Source: Phymatolithon calcareum
Taxonomy: Eukaryota > Rhodophyta > Florideophyceae > Hapalidiales
Assembly (NCBI GenBank): GCA_977006965.1
Contig: OZ345368.1
Location: 2,418,001-2,482,000, forward strand
Length of the DNA: 64,000 nucleotides
Direction: 5' to 3'
How positions within the stretch are numbered: position 1 is the stretch's first letter; every line of letters begins with the position of its first letter. The position numbers and the translations under genes are program-made. Shown one piece after another: positions 1 to 10,801 of this stretch. The notes beneath the pieces were generated by a model. It searched no databases, was not told where the DNA came from, and was given only the letters and a program-made list of their open reading frames with translations.

Positions 1-113
1 CGTAATTCAATTCTTGTTTGGGACAGGACTCGAACCGGCGACCTCACATTCCTTCCTGTATCATACCGAAACATGCGCACAGGTGCGCGGAGGCAGTTTT
101 ACCACTATACCAC
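1..113 (-). mobile_element. tRNA-derived SINE, copy a (cut by window start)
   Basis: On the minus strand this reads as a tRNA-like head: an A-box-like TAGTGGTAAAACTG and a perfect B box GGTTCGAGTCC, followed by GAATTACG, the start of the SINE body. The same head and body recur at 9374, 31475 (minus) and 61685, which shows a dispersed family and not a functional tRNA gene. The body runs off the window start. The 5' end of the head abuts the dispersed duplication that begins near 121. Confidence 0.8.
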
Positions 114-120
114 AGGTGGG

Positions 121-3100
121 GCTTCAAACATTAGTGAACGCGTTGACCACTAATGCTTTAAGAGTCTGTGATACAGTTTTTGCTCCCATGCTAGCTTTGA
201 GGTTGGCAAACGAAACAGAGCTCTCGATTGCACAGTTCCATCCACTCCCCCTTTAGGTTCGTTGTGGGTTACCTGTATACACATTGTTTCAAGGCACAGT
301 TCATGAGGAAGCAGAGATTCTCAATTTTCTGAGTATCGCGTTAGTGTATTTATCCTGGACTACATATATTAGAAGCCGGAATCCATTGGCGCGCCCGCTG
401 CTTTTTCGTTGGCTGTACAGAAACGGTGAGCGCGTTTTTCTCTTACGGCTTGGCAATTGGGTTCTCGAACCTTATTGTGCCCTCTTTGAGTGATCTGTGT
501 TATGCAAATCACACAGACTGTCCTCGAACTTCAAGGAACAATCTCGAATCGCACGTTCGTAGTTTATGGACATCTCGTGAACCGTCTTCGATGCGTGAAA
601 TAACGTCAAGAAGGCTTCTAATGGCTTCCCGATGCTGGCTTCAGGAACAATTTGGCTTCCTAGTACTAAACGGTCCTTCGAAACAGACAATTTGGGTCAC
701 ACTCGGACCAGGCGGCCAACTGGGCTCGATGTTTGATGCGGATATGTAAGGATTTATTTAAAATCTCCCAACGCCTCCCCTAGTGTCTATTTTACGGAAA
801 TTTTTCCTCAATTGAGGGGCACTTTTCCCTCAATTGAGGGAATAAGATTCATTTGATTTTTTGCACATGAAAGCTTCTCGCTATCAAGCGCATCAACAGC
901 GCCAAGGTCATAGAGGTCTTCAGTATGCTTAGTGAAGCAGTTCCTAACAGCAGAAGTGTCGCTAATGTATATTGTGGCACTATCAAGCGCATTACATGGG
1001 GAGCACACAATGGTCGAGGTCTTGCATTTTCAAGCTCTGCAGTTGTTTTGCACAACAAAAGTAGTCATCATGACCTCTGCAGTCATCCTTTTATTTTTCT
1101 TTGGGTAACGTGGCGTCCAACACTGCTCTCGAATGCAAATGTACGCTCTGGGGCGACTGAACGTCGACAAGTAATGCGCGTGTCAAATGCTCTCGATGAG
1201 CTGCTCGCCCGGCACTTCACAAAACCTTCACTGCGTCATGTGTTGCCGGCACTCTGCATGGGCACCAGAGAATAACAGCCAGCTAACAACCTAGAAAATC
1301 GCCAGAAGAGTTTGATGACCCCTATGAACTATAGGCGCACTTGTTGAATCTCTGCAGAGTCAGCACTCATCAAGTATGAATCCGCACATGCAATGCGCCT
1401 TATACCGACATACGCCGCCACAAGCCAACACAGAACTGCCATTAAGTGGGCCATCTCGCTTTCAAAATCTCTTTGACACAGTGTGCTTTCGGTGGTCATT
1501 CATGGGATCGACTGAATCTTGACCGAGCGACCAGCGGTACTGCACAGAATACATGTCGCCTAATTCACATGATTGCATTCTTAATGAAATCAATCGGAGG
1601 TATTCGGCCACGTCATCCCTGTTTTTGAAGAAGAAGGGCCGGGAAATATTTCTTCGGCCTGGTAGACTTCCAGAAAGCGCTCTCAGCGCCGAACTCAACT
1701 TTTGCCATGAGGACGAGTATTTTGAAAGAACTAATAGGCTTTGTCAGTGCAGTCTCTTTTCGACCCTTTCTTCTTAGCTTAACGGACGTCCAAGCAGCAA
1801 GTTTTCGCAGGTAACTTGGGGAAACATCGTCACCACGCAATCGTACTTCGAATGAAGTCCAGTACCACAGTTCTCGGATAAGAAGTCTCCGTTTAGAGTG
1901 CGAAGTTTCTACAGCTGAGAGGAAAATCGTCCCTAGAACGGACATAGAACTTTCCGGTTGTACCTTGGCACCCAATGAGCGCTATTATTCGGCTCGCGCT
2001 CGAGCGTGATGACATCAAGTTCGCGGTGCGATGATTGGTCCCAAGGGCCCTGTAAGACTTAGGCGAGAGAGCTCGGAAGAGGGCGTTTAGAGCTTCTGAA
2101 GGTTTTCTCGAAGTCTGTGTGCCCTTCTGATGAGCATGTGATCGCGACTGTAGACTATAAACAGGCGTTTTGCGATGAAGATGGGCAAGGATGATCACTG
2201 TAAGCAGGCCTGGGTAGTACCGCGCTTTTGCCTGTGTTGGCTCGGTTCAAGCTGCTCAGCGTCTGGAATGTCATCTTTAGCGTTCTTTGCCTTGACGTTG
2301 ACAATACTGACTGTCTTAATCGTAGTCTTCTTCAAAGGATGACGAATTAAGACCCATTTCACGCAATGTGATATGCACGCGCGACCATTGATTTTTTCCC
2401 CGAGTACATTCTGAGCAATACCACCCATCTTTTTTGACTTCGAAAAGGCTCCGCGTAGTCTGGAGCACTCTGCGAGACCGGTTACAGATGCTGCCTTCGT
2501 GTGTACTGATGTACCGACCGCCCGCGGGCTGTGTTTTTCTCCTGGAATGGCAGGTCTGGTACTTCTGAGTGGCCAACATATTTTTGTTGCTAGCGCCGAA
2601 CGAAGCGAATTTAAGGTAGTATTGTGGATACTCCTCGAACAGAACATAAGCCAGGCTTTACGAATATGGCATGAGCGATCTGTTTCGAATTTGTTTTATG
2701 GATTTTTTCGAGCTTTCAAATCGCCCCTCAATTGAGGGAAATACCCTCAGTTGAGGGGGTTCGTAAAATAGACACTAGGAGTAATAGGGCGAGCCCGCAG
2801 CTCTTCCGCTATCGACACCTTTATATAGCCTTTTCTGAGATGTTTCCAGAATGCAGAAGCTCCAAGAATTCGCAGCTCTCCAAACGCAAAATAATCTATA
2901 TGTTACGTGTCTATCACCACTACGTGAAAGTATCCAAAGCCCAATAAAGTCAACGTAGTTTTGTGAATTGACTAACCAACAAGAAAAACACGAAAATCTT
3001 CATAAGAAAGATATTCATGCACAAAAAGGATTTCCCGGCGAATTATCGACCGCTACAAGTAGAGCAATTCATGCGCACCTTCTACCACTTGCCTGTCATT

Positions 3101-3957
3101 CTTCCTGGCGACGATGGATCCACATCAATCCCCAAGTTCTCAGGACATCCTTTCAAACAATAATGGTTACGAATTTACTCCACCATTCATCATTAACGAG
3201 AACTACGCAACTCTTACTGTCGGCAAACACCAACCGGCGGTCTTCTTTTACTTTTGCCTTGTAGTTCCTCTCCTTGTCCCCATAATCTTCGCCGGAAATG
3301 GCGCGGCGCAAGCCTACGGTTCTGGCAAACCGGGGTAGTTGTCTGGTTCGTGGTTGCTGAAGCGACCCGCGAACTGGGTGGCGTCGAGGAGGATAACGAA
3401 AAATGTGTCAACCTCCAAGATCGGCATCGAGGATGAATCCAACATCACATATCAGGGTTACAACATGGACAGCGACAGCGCCGCAGTCCAGATCCACCAG
3501 TGCTAACACTGACGCCATCTTGCTCAAGGAAAAGCTCATTCTGGATTGAGAGTTGTTCCGTAATTATAGAGGCCACAGGCCCTGTTGTTTTGCTTAATGT
3601 CTCGGAATTCGAACATGTAGCTGGCGAACAGTTCTGGTTTTTTCGTGAGATAGTATGCTGTTGCAGGCTACATTACCAACGACAGGTGCCACTACAGAAT
3701 TTAATTCTCGGAGTTCTTGGTTGCATCAGATTCTGACAGCACGGAGACCTCGGAAAGTGAACCACAAGGACTTGGCGCTATCAGAACTTTAAGCTGTCAG
3801 ACATGTTGACAATTTCATGTTGGTGGTAGTAGCTTCATTATTTGAAACCGCTTCTAAGAGGAATTGTCAAACATAAATGCGCCCCTGCCGTGACACAAAA
3901 CTGGGGTAGACTCAGTGGAACGAGGATTTCAGCGACTCGACCGGTGATTGGTAGTAT
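121..3957. repeat. Dispersed segmental duplication, copy A (partner at 33326-35164)
   Basis: Positions 121-783 and 2775-3957 match 33326-33984 and 33981-35164 almost base for base, with scattered substitutions and a few small indels. Copy A carries a 1991-bp TIR element (784-2774) that copy B lacks. The segment holds short ORFs, for example 284-493 and 3114-3338, which are also present in copy B. They carry many amino-acid changes and show no recognised domain, so I do not call them genes. Copy A starts inside a hairpin that is complete only at copy B. Confidence 0.85.
784..2774. mobile_element. 2.0-kb TIR DNA transposon with palindromic subterminal repeats
   Basis: The ends are perfect inverted repeats, TGTCTATTTTACG and CGTAAAATAGACA. 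The flanks are CTAG on both sides, and the empty site CCCTAGGAG survives at about 33979-33986 in duplication copy B. Because CTAG is palindromic, the target duplication can be read as CTAG (4 bp) or TA (2 bp, with G..C added to the element). The palindrome CCTCAATTGAGG occurs twice inside the left end (about 807-838). On the right it is seen at about 2727-2738, with a variant (CCTCAGTTGAGG) at 2745-2756. Internal ORFs (925-1275 plus, 2195-2647 minus) show no transposase motif I recognise, so it is probably non-autonomous or decayed. Superfamily unresolved. Confidence 0.85.
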
Positions 3958-4486
3958 TCCGATAGCTTGCTTCTGTTTATCGCTAGGCAACCGAAAAGAC
4001 TGGAACAAACAGGACTGGGCTTACATCGTTGCGTTAGTGCATTACAAGGCGCGGTACGACGATGTCGCCGACCTATGCGACGTCAGCGACACTCAAACGG
4101 TGGCGCACGAAACCGTAAGAAGCCCACGGTTCGGGGTGAAGTACCCGCGTGGCAGGCTAACGACGGTGCTGCTGGGAGCGATGTGGGCGTCGGGTGTAGC
4201 GCTGATCGTGGTATGCGCGATGGTGGACAAGTATTCCGATAGCTTGCTTCTGTTGATCGCCGTGGTGACGCTGAACTTCATCCTGGCGTTGTCCCGGATC
4301 TTGAAGACATACGAGGGCGGCAAAAGCTTGACCAGCTACTTGATGGGAAAGCGGCGTTTGCGAGATCTGCCGTTCCGCTACCACCTTGACGAAGCACAGT
4401 CGGCAGAAGTGGCCGCTAGCAATTGCTTGCATACGGAAGACAAAGCGGTTGTCAGTGGTAAACACGTGTCACCTCGGGGATGTTAG
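3842..4486 (+). CDS. Hypothetical protein with two predicted membrane segments
   Basis: This 214-residue ORF starts inside duplication copy A and leaves it near 3957, so its first ~40 codons may be accidental. The later part looks more like coding sequence: it is GC-richer than its neighbours, and residues about 105-150 form two hydrophobic stretches (TTVLLGAMWASGVALIVV and SLLLLIAVVTLNFILA). The phrase ATTCCGATAGCTTGCTTCTG occurs twice, near 3957 and near 4233, so the ORF contains an internal partial duplication. An overlapping ORF at 4386-4715 continues the GC-rich stretch in another frame and may be its frameshifted end. No family recognised. Confidence 0.3.
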   Translation: MKPLLRGIVKHKCAPAVTQNWGRLSGTRISATRPVIGSIPIACFCLSLGNRKDWNKQDWAYIVALVHYKARYDDVADLCDVSDTQTVAHETVRSPRFGVKYPRGRLTTVLLGAMWASGVALIVVCAMVDKYSDSLLLLIAVVTLNFILALSRILKTYEGGKSLTSYLMGKRRLRDLPFRYHLDEAQSAEVAASNCLHTEDKAVVSGKHVSPRGC

Positions 4487-4715
4487 TGGATGTGACGTTG
4501 ACGCGACTGCGTTGTCCGCCGCGCATCTACAGGCGGCGGGGTATACGTTTTCGCGCAGCGATGAGGGCCGGCTGAACGCGCGGAAGGGCGATCTGGTGCT
4601 CGAATGGGACGGACTGATGCGCGAAGCGCTGCACCTGCGCGTGGCGCGGCACGTCGTTATTGGCGACGCCGTGCAGCTGAAGAACAATGTCATGTTTGGG
4701 GCCGGTAGTGCTTAG
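4386..4715 (+). CDS. Hypothetical ORF, possibly frameshifted continuation of the preceding gene
   Basis: This ORF codes for 109 residues. From codon ~35 (about 4490) the composition is GC-rich and amphipathic, with regular alternation as in RLNARKGDLVLEWDG and HLRVARHVVIGDAV. It overlaps the end of the 3842-4486 ORF in another frame. A single frameshift would join the two, which suggests one decayed gene, but no homologue is recognised. Confidence 0.25.
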   Translation: MTKHSRQKWPLAIACIRKTKRLSVVNTCHLGDVSGCDVDATALSAAHLQAAGYTFSRSDEGRLNARKGDLVLEWDGLMREALHLRVARHVVIGDAVQLKNNVMFGAGSA

Positions 4716-4720
4716 CGCCA

Positions 4721-5587
4721 GTATCGATCAATCATGATGCTTCGCGAAATAATTCCTACCAGTAGAAGTGCCAGAAATGCAGACTCTATGATGCCCGTTT
4801 ACTACCGTATCAAAGTTGCCAAATCACGTTTCAAAAGTCTCTATCGACTATTCACTAACACGTCACTACCGCTTCACTTCGCTTAAGCCTCTGGAGAGTA
4901 TCGATCGACTCGATTTTGACATACGGATGTGAATCCTGAAATCTTACGTAACCAATCCTGAAAAAACGTAACAGTACCGTTTCGAAGATGCTGGCCGCCA
5001 TGACCAAAGCGCGATAGCCGAAGAAGGAAGAGAGCCCTCATTGCCGGTGATAGAATGAATTAAGGATAATCGGCGGGGATGGCTAGGGTGCGTTCTACGC
5101 ATGGATGAGAATAGGTTCGTTCGCAGGATACTACTTCAATGCGTACCTGGAACATGCGCCTCTCTCCTTGGCGATATGCCAAACCAAGATATCGAATCGG
5201 CCATAGCAAACGCCTCCAACTTCAGCAAGTGGAATCATATGAAGCCTTCTATACGTGCTATCCTCTTAGGGGAATAAAGCAATCATCATCATCGTCACGT
5301 TGACAGATAAGAAACCTTCCTGATGCTTCGATGATGACGTTTCACCGAACATAGACGTACGCTTGCACATCCTGGCCATTGCTCTGGTTCGTAATTTCTC
5401 CTCAGATGCCATAAACCATAAAGAGAGCCACGCAAAGTCGACCTTCCAACAGCCAGAAAACCAAAAAGTGATATGTGTATCGCGAGCCATCCAAACTGGA
5501 CCTCCGTGTGTCGAGTGACTTCGACAAAATGCACAGAGGTGCAACCTTGCTCCCTGTAGATGCTGTAAGCCAGCTAAAAGTAAACGG
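4721..5587. other. No supported gene
   Basis: Only short overlapping ORFs on both strands (for example 5266-5628 minus) without domains or coding-like composition. Part of 4734-4790 resembles sequence near 916-965 inside the TIR element, so it may be an old repeat fragment. Confidence 0.4.
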
Positions 5588-5722
5588 CACGGCTCCAATT
5601 TTAATTGCAATTGGAAACTATGCTCCAATTACAATTGCAAGAGCAAAAACTCAGTGCAATAAATAGAAATTTGCAATTCATTGCAAATCACTGCAATAAC
5701 ATTGAATTGGCACGATCCCTGT
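5588..5722. mobile_element. AATTGCAATT-rich fragment related to the hAT-like element at 53145
   Basis: Dense ATTGCAATT words end in GAATTGGCACGATCCCTG at 5703-5720. That closely resembles the right end of the hAT-like element at 53145-54101 (GAATTGGCACTACCCCTG). No matching left terminus or 8-bp target duplication could be identified. A second ATTGCAATT patch lies at 5850-5875, after the LINE fragment. Best read as a decayed relative. Confidence 0.45.
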
Positions 5723-5724
5723 CA

Positions 5725-5815
5725 GTAACACTCCTAGGACTGTACGGGAGTAGCGTTTAGGTACTTGTTCACTCAAGCACATCAGCTAGTCCCTAACACA
5801 GGGACTCGTAGTCTT
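5725..5815 (-). mobile_element. LINE-D 3'-end fragment
   Basis: ACACTCCTAGGACTGTACGG and CAGGGACTCGT match the LINE-D 3' region at 51836-51910 in the same orientation. Only the last codons and the 3' untranslated part remain. Confidence 0.55.
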
Positions 5816-5883
5816 CTACTACCGCATGTCCTGTTGCAATCAACTCATAAATTGCAATTAAATGTAATTGCAATCAAACTGGT

Positions 5884-6604
5884 GCCTCCTCTGGACATGT
5901 GGGAGATGTAGGGATGTTCCTGTCAAGCGGCAACACGCTCTCTTCTCGTCAATCCACAAGAATCAACAACTGGCAGATCGGGCAAACTGCTGCCCAATCT
6001 CGATGCTCAGCCGTGTCCGAAAAGTTATCGAAAAGGCTATAGACCTGCTCATCTGCAAAAATCATTCATGCAAATGGATTCAGCCTTAATTCCGAAGAGG
6101 AAAAACCACGGAAATGGCACAATCCAGAAAAAGGGACAAGAAAGCATCGCAGTACTGGACGTAGATTCGGCATATGCTAAGGCCCAACTAAAAGCTAAGG
6201 CAGAGACTCCGTCAGAGGCAACATCGCACAAAAAGACACATTGTAGAAGTCCTTCTGACACCATCTTGGATATTCACTGTTGGCGATCCAACAAAGTCTT
6301 TGTTCTTGATTGGTGGAAACGGAAGATCCCTTTCGACTGCTCGTTGGCAATTCCATCAATCCTTCGAACCAAGGTTACTGCTCCGACTACTAGCTCTCGA
6401 GTGGCATGTCAGCGATTCCCCTTGATCTATACAACCGTTCTCGAGCGCAGATTCAGAGATAAGGTTCCACAGCACCTGTCTACACTGGAAGGCATGTTGA
6501 GCAAGACCTTTCTCAATGAACAGGAAACCACGGATACAGAACGAGCCCTAGATGAATTGAACTGGTTCCGCAATCAGTTGAAATGGGAGACGTTTGGGGA
6601 TTAA
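5884..6604 (+). pseudogene. Decayed LINE-A reverse transcriptase with internal deletion
   Basis: Several frames together spell a shrunken LINE-A ORF. A RT palm-approach segment (LWTCGRCRDVPV, then CCPISMLSRVRKVIEKA) parallels LWTACGRCGVLPT and FRPISLLSQVRKIIESA of the copy at 52.6-56.3 kb. QESIAVLDVDSAY parallels the CIAVLDLTAAYD motif. The text then jumps to the C-terminal domain (KRKIPFD... ERALDELNWF), so the YxDD region is missing. Frameshifts separate the parts. It is not functional. Confidence 0.75.
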
Positions 6605-7530
6605 TTGGACACAATGTTCAAATTTCAAGACGCAAGCACAAGTGAAGATGAGCACCAACAATCGAAAAAGAATATGCGACGTACTTGATCCTTCAGTTAC
6701 TGTAGCAGAAAGGAGAAGAGCTGCTACGATGCATATTTGGTATGGCTCTGAGGGCTCTATAATAAGTAAACTTTTTACGCAGTAAGAAAAAACTCTTTTT
6801 CGCTCATATGAGGAAAACTTGCAGGCGAGCATGACAAGAGGACAAACATGTTTCCTAGGGCCATTCTTACAGTTTCCTGAGTAAACTACTCTAATCTGCT
6901 AGGTGCCGCGAAACGGCAATGAACAGATCAGAACCAAAGAAGAGTTTATTGCCTTTCGCGCGCCGAGAGTTGTACAACCTCGCGAAGGTCCAAGTTCTGT
7001 TCAAGAATGTCTTTGCGCACCAGTTCTGCCTGGTGATCCACTATGATCGCTGGTTGCCCAAAACAGGGACCGGGCGTGGTGCGACGCCTACTCCGTCCGC
7101 TTTTCTTCGTGCGCTCCGGAAGGAGCACTGAGCTTGTTGATTCTTCTTCCGACCGCCTTCCGATTCAACGTGGTGCCCGAGTGCTGTGGAATTTATAACA
7201 TTCCGAATCTGGTCTCTGAATTTCGTCAAACGGTCATGAGAACACGCGACTGTCTGCCAAACGGAGTCACTTGAGGCACATTGTTTCTTGTCTTGTCAAG
7301 GTCGCTATTCCTTGGCTTCGAAACTGCGACACTGGGAGTGGTCGAGTGCGATTCTAATTCGAACAGTGAATGGATTCGAAACTTTCTTTACCTTCAATGA
7401 AGAGAGCTATGGGCTAGAGAGAAAAAGCAAATCGGTCGATTTCATGTCGAAAATCAGGAGCAACCTAATGTAATCCGATCGGCCAAATGCCTCCACATTT
7501 CGCTGAGGCCGGGGAACAAGAAAACATGAA
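6605..7530. other. No supported gene
   Basis: Short ORFs (6919-7131 plus, 7041-7229 minus) show no domain. CTGCCAAACGGAGTCAC near 7254 resembles TTTGCCAAACGGAGCCAC near 57296, a hint of a shared, very old repeat. Confidence 0.35.
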
Positions 7531-8115
7531 TCAGCATGTGTGTGGGTAGCAACACTTATCAAAGCACAATGAGAAGATCGGTTTCCAAATTGACTTTGTC
7601 GCGGACTTGAGCGAATCTGAAAGCCCTGCGTACTTGTAGATATACGGCTTCTGATTATGCTTGCACCATTCGCACACATTCCTCTTGTTGTAGTATACTT
7701 CGCCGTCCTTCACTTCTATACCGAGGTGACTGAACTTCTTCTTCATTGTGTCTAAGAACCATTTAGCAGAATCAATGAAATCGGTGTGCATGTACGCTTC
7801 ACGACAAATGAAAGCTCCGATACCAACAAGCGGAAGCGCTGCAGTAGCACCAGTAGCGGCGAGCTGGGCGCCGTGATAACCTACGCTGGCTCCTGTCATC
7901 GCATAGCTGGTCATGGTCTTAAACGACGAGCCGACCTTCTTCTCCACGTGCTTCAATGCATGCTGAACAACACTGGGCGCAGTGCTGCATGTCACCTCCT
8001 TGTACTTGCAGCCTGCGCCCATGAGCATGCCGCCTTTCGAATTCCCAAGCCATATCTTGTCGATCTCGTGCAAGCACATATTCAATTTGCTTTCGTGTTT
8101 GGATCTCGGTGCCAA
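7531..8115 (-). CDS. Hypothetical protein, 194 aa
   Basis: An uninterrupted minus-strand ORF with balanced composition. The N-terminal third is hydrophilic. Residues about 73-105 form a Gly/Ala-rich hydrophobic stretch (AMTGASVGYHGAQLAATGA then ALPLVGIGAFI) that could be one or two membrane or glycine-zipper helices. The C-terminal part has several cysteines (CEWCKHNQ, CFDKCC). No homologous family recognised. It stands alone between repeat-derived DNA. The plus strand is also open over much of this span, which lowers confidence. Confidence 0.4.
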   Translation of the reverse strand: MAPRSKHESKLNMCLHEIDKIWLGNSKGGMLMGAGCKYKEVTCSTAPSVVQHALKHVEKKVGSSFKTMTSYAMTGASVGYHGAQLAATGATAALPLVGIGAFICREAYMHTDFIDSAKWFLDTMKKKFSHLGIEVKDGEVYYNKRNVCEWCKHNQKPYIYKYAGLSDSLKSATKSIWKPIFSLCFDKCCYPHTC

Positions 8116-9373
8116 TAGACGATGTGATGGGATACGTTTTTGGGCTGGGTGGGATGTCTAGCAAACTCAGAACCAGGTTAGGTGTGTATGTCTACAAATA
8201 GCTGTGCAAATTCTCCCGCTGCATACATTTTGCATTGTTGAGCGGATTGATAAGAGTCTGTATGACAGTCTATCATTTGAGGAAACGTCATTAAAAACAA
8301 GTAGAAGGTAATCACATAGATATGGAGGCAGAGGAGGACGACGAAATACGGTACGTGAAAGCCGTGGTCTCTTAATTTACCTGATACCTGTGCAGATTTG
8401 TCCAATTTCATGCTGCTATCTGCATGGGGTCATAGGGAGAACAATTACGGACCTGATACTTACTCTTCCCGGATCGAAAGAGTGTAACTTCATTGCTGCA
8501 TAGAATGCGTTTCGTCAGCGTTTCGGATTTAAGAAGGGAGTGCGGGTTGCTGGTTGCTAGTTGCATGATCAAATGCCAAGGGCAATGTCCTACGTACTGG
8601 TTTAACAAGACGAGGACGTAACTCAGCGGAAAGCTTGAGGAATAACACGCAGAGCTGTGAGTGCGACAAATTAACGCAACGTCATACGCTTGTGTTTGGA
8701 GTATACCAAGGGTTAGGTACTCATCTTGCAGCAGGGACTCTTGCGCCTTGATGCGATGAATTGGGACTTCCCTCTCCAGATATCACAATTACCAGTCGTC
8801 AGCATCGCTATAGCAACGGTTAGTGGAGTCGTTTTGCCAGCACACGGGCAACAGAAAGGATTGTCAATACTGAAAAACTCAGGTTGTAGAGCCTCTGGTA
8901 AGACCGGTAATATCAGTGGGACGAGAAGAAAGAGGCACTAGCACACGACCTGAGAAAGAGAAACTAGAGATCGGACCATCTAGTCGGACCTGAAAAAGAG
9001 AAAGAGAAGTGAGTAGCAGTGCTCGCATAGTACGCTGGTAAGGAGATAGCAACGCTCAGATATTCTGCGTTGGTCAGTGATGGAGGTTAAGGGGTGACAA
9101 GGGCGATCGAACTGGTGTCCAATGCGTCCACAACCATCCATAGCAACGAGGTGGAAATTGACTTGCTTGTCGTCAGTCTGTTGACTGTTTTTCCGCCTTT
9201 CTTCGTTTCAGCAAATCTAATAGCCCAGTTGAAATTATGTCCGCCATTTCGCGTACACGGCTCATAGTGTGGTGATGAAAGTGAGATCGCATGACTGTAG
9301 GCTTGGTGAGAGAGAAGTCTGAAATGAACAGGTCATATCGGCATTTACTTCTCCATGGAGGATAAGCGCCCAC
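8116..9373. other. No supported gene
   Basis: Only short ORFs. A purine-rich patch near 8945-9010 repeats GACCTGAGAAAGAGAA with variation. Nothing else recognised. Confidence 0.35.
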
Positions 9374-9665
9374 ATGTGCTATGGTGGTAAAACTCTCCGC
9401 GCACCTTTGCGAATATTTCGGTATGATACCAGAAGGAATGTTGAGGTCTTTGGTACGAGCCCTGCTGTACCACAAGCAGAACTGAATTACGTTCCGCGAA
9501 GGGCACACGAATTTCGCCGTGTAGTGGTGTGGCGCAATACTCGTCGGAAGCAGTTACGCACGTACCCAGAATGGATCCAGTCCAGGAGCATCATTGAGGC
9601 ACCCTAGATATTGAGTAACGTAATCTGAGTGAAACTCGGATATCCTACAAATAGAGACAGAGAGA
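9374..9665 (+). mobile_element. tRNA-derived SINE, copy b
   Basis: A degenerate tRNA-like head (TATGGTGGTAAAACTC, later GGTACGAGCCC as a mutated B box) is followed by the conserved body GAATTACGTTCCGCGAAGGG and the tail GATATCCTACAAATAGAGAC. Copies c and d share the body and end with AAAGAAAGAAAG. The tail from TA at 9641 is where the tandem duplication (copy 1) begins. Confidence 0.75.
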
Positions 9666-10026
9666 AACGGAGGGAAAACAAAAATAATTGTCACCGTCCT
9701 TAGCACTTCTCTCTACACTTTGTGCTGATGTGCGGGACTATCCTCTTCAGGTAGCGGGACAGCCAGTCAATTAGATCTTTATGGCGGAAAGTGCTTCACT
9801 CCGCACGGGAGCAAATGGAGGCATATTGCCCGTGTAAGTGAAGTGGTACTGGCAGTCTTGAGCAGCGGAAAATAGGAGGTTCAAAATTCGAAAATATTTC
9901 TAAATTTTGTCATTTACCTCTTCGTCGTTTCTCTATATTTTCTGTACGTTAAAAAATATAGTGAAACGACGGAGAGGAATTATTTCAAACTGAATATATT
10001 GGGCTTTTTTGTAAATATACCACTGA

Positions 10027-10115
10027 CGAAGAAGAAGAAAAGTAGATTTTATTTGAAAGTTACAAACGCATCTGCTGACGTTTGGGGAAACTTTTCGGGT
10101 GCACAGCTGTCAGCA
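10027..10115 (-). mobile_element. (CTT)n-tailed retroposon remnant (present in both duplicates)
   Basis: Read on the minus strand, this contains the family hallmark: GTCAGCAGATGCGTTTGTAA followed by AATAAAAT and a CTTCTTCTTC tail. The same insertion is at about 17548-17640 in copy 2, so it predates the duplication. Confidence 0.65.
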
Positions 10116-10168
10116 ACCGCTGAGCAATCGGAAGGGATCTGTTTTTCCACAATTTTTTGATGAGAAGC

Positions 10169-10232
10169 AGCAAAATCCCAGGGCATTATCCCGGGGCATC
10201 ATGATGATCATGATGCGCAGGGATTTTGCTGA
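10169..10232. repeat. Nested palindrome
   Basis: Outer arms CAGCAAAATCCC and GGGATTTTGCTG enclose an inner palindrome, GCATCATGAT-G-ATCATGATGC. Copy 2 (about 17691-17755) keeps the inner palindrome but has mismatches in the outer arms. Function unknown; it could be a recombination-prone cruciform or part of an old foldback element. Confidence 0.7.
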
Positions 10233-10584
10233 ATGATTCAGACTGAATGACGTACGCATTTCGCAGAATGTAAGAATACATGTCCATGAAAAGCTTACAG
10301 CTGTGCTCGCTCTAAACCACTACTGGATGCCTCAAAAACTGGCATTACATTGTTTCGTAACTTTCTTGTAAGAAACGTGTAAAACAGCAGTTCATTAAAG
10401 AGACGAGGCTTGGTAACGCTAAATAGGAGCATGTTTTGGCGTAGATGCATGCTCGAGCATGTGCACTCGGCAAATGTCATGGAGCGCCCAGTTTAGAAAA
10501 CAAACAAGATACATTTTAATCCCCAAATATCTCTAATTTCAACTGGATGATGAACCAGTTCAATTAATCGATGGGGCGTGCGCT

Positions 10585-10800
10585 TTAAGTGATTTCGTTC
10601 TCAGTCATAACGATTTTGCGCAAGCTGGACGGACTTCTGCTACTTTGCCCGCGTATCTTTGCTTGAGTTGTGTAGTATTTTTCGGGGGAAATCGTGTAAG
10701 TGCCCATTTGAGAGCTGGCAGTCGGTGTTGTAACCCTGGAAATCGAAGGATTGTTGGAAGGGATGACGGGCAGTTGAGACTGACTTTCTGTTTCTGCCAA
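10585..10800 (-). CDS. Conserved 71-aa coding-like segment (copy 1)
   Basis: A Ser/Thr/Pro-rich peptide beginning LAETESQSQLPVIPSN that is nearly unchanged in copy 2 (18104-18319). Upstream on the minus strand, in copy 2, the bases TTGACAG precede it. Further upstream are segments reading YWMTEDSSAMLIVNHMDD and REIEDVMHELGRIFFHQ with GT/AG-like joints. It may therefore be the last exon of a multi-exon gene that continues to about 11400. In copy 1 the 129-bp retrotransposon insertion lands exactly at its 5' edge. Function unknown. Confidence 0.35.
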   Translation of the reverse strand: MAETESQSQLPVIPSNNPSISRVTTPTASSQMGTYTISPEKYYTTQAKIRGQSSRSPSSLRKIVMTENEIT

Positions 10801-10801
10801 C

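Noticed and set aside
20-110. A functional tRNA gene on the minus strand
   Set aside because: The A and B boxes are present, but no proper anticodon arm or acceptor pairing can be drawn, and the same head recurs with a constant downstream body in three other places. This marks a SINE.
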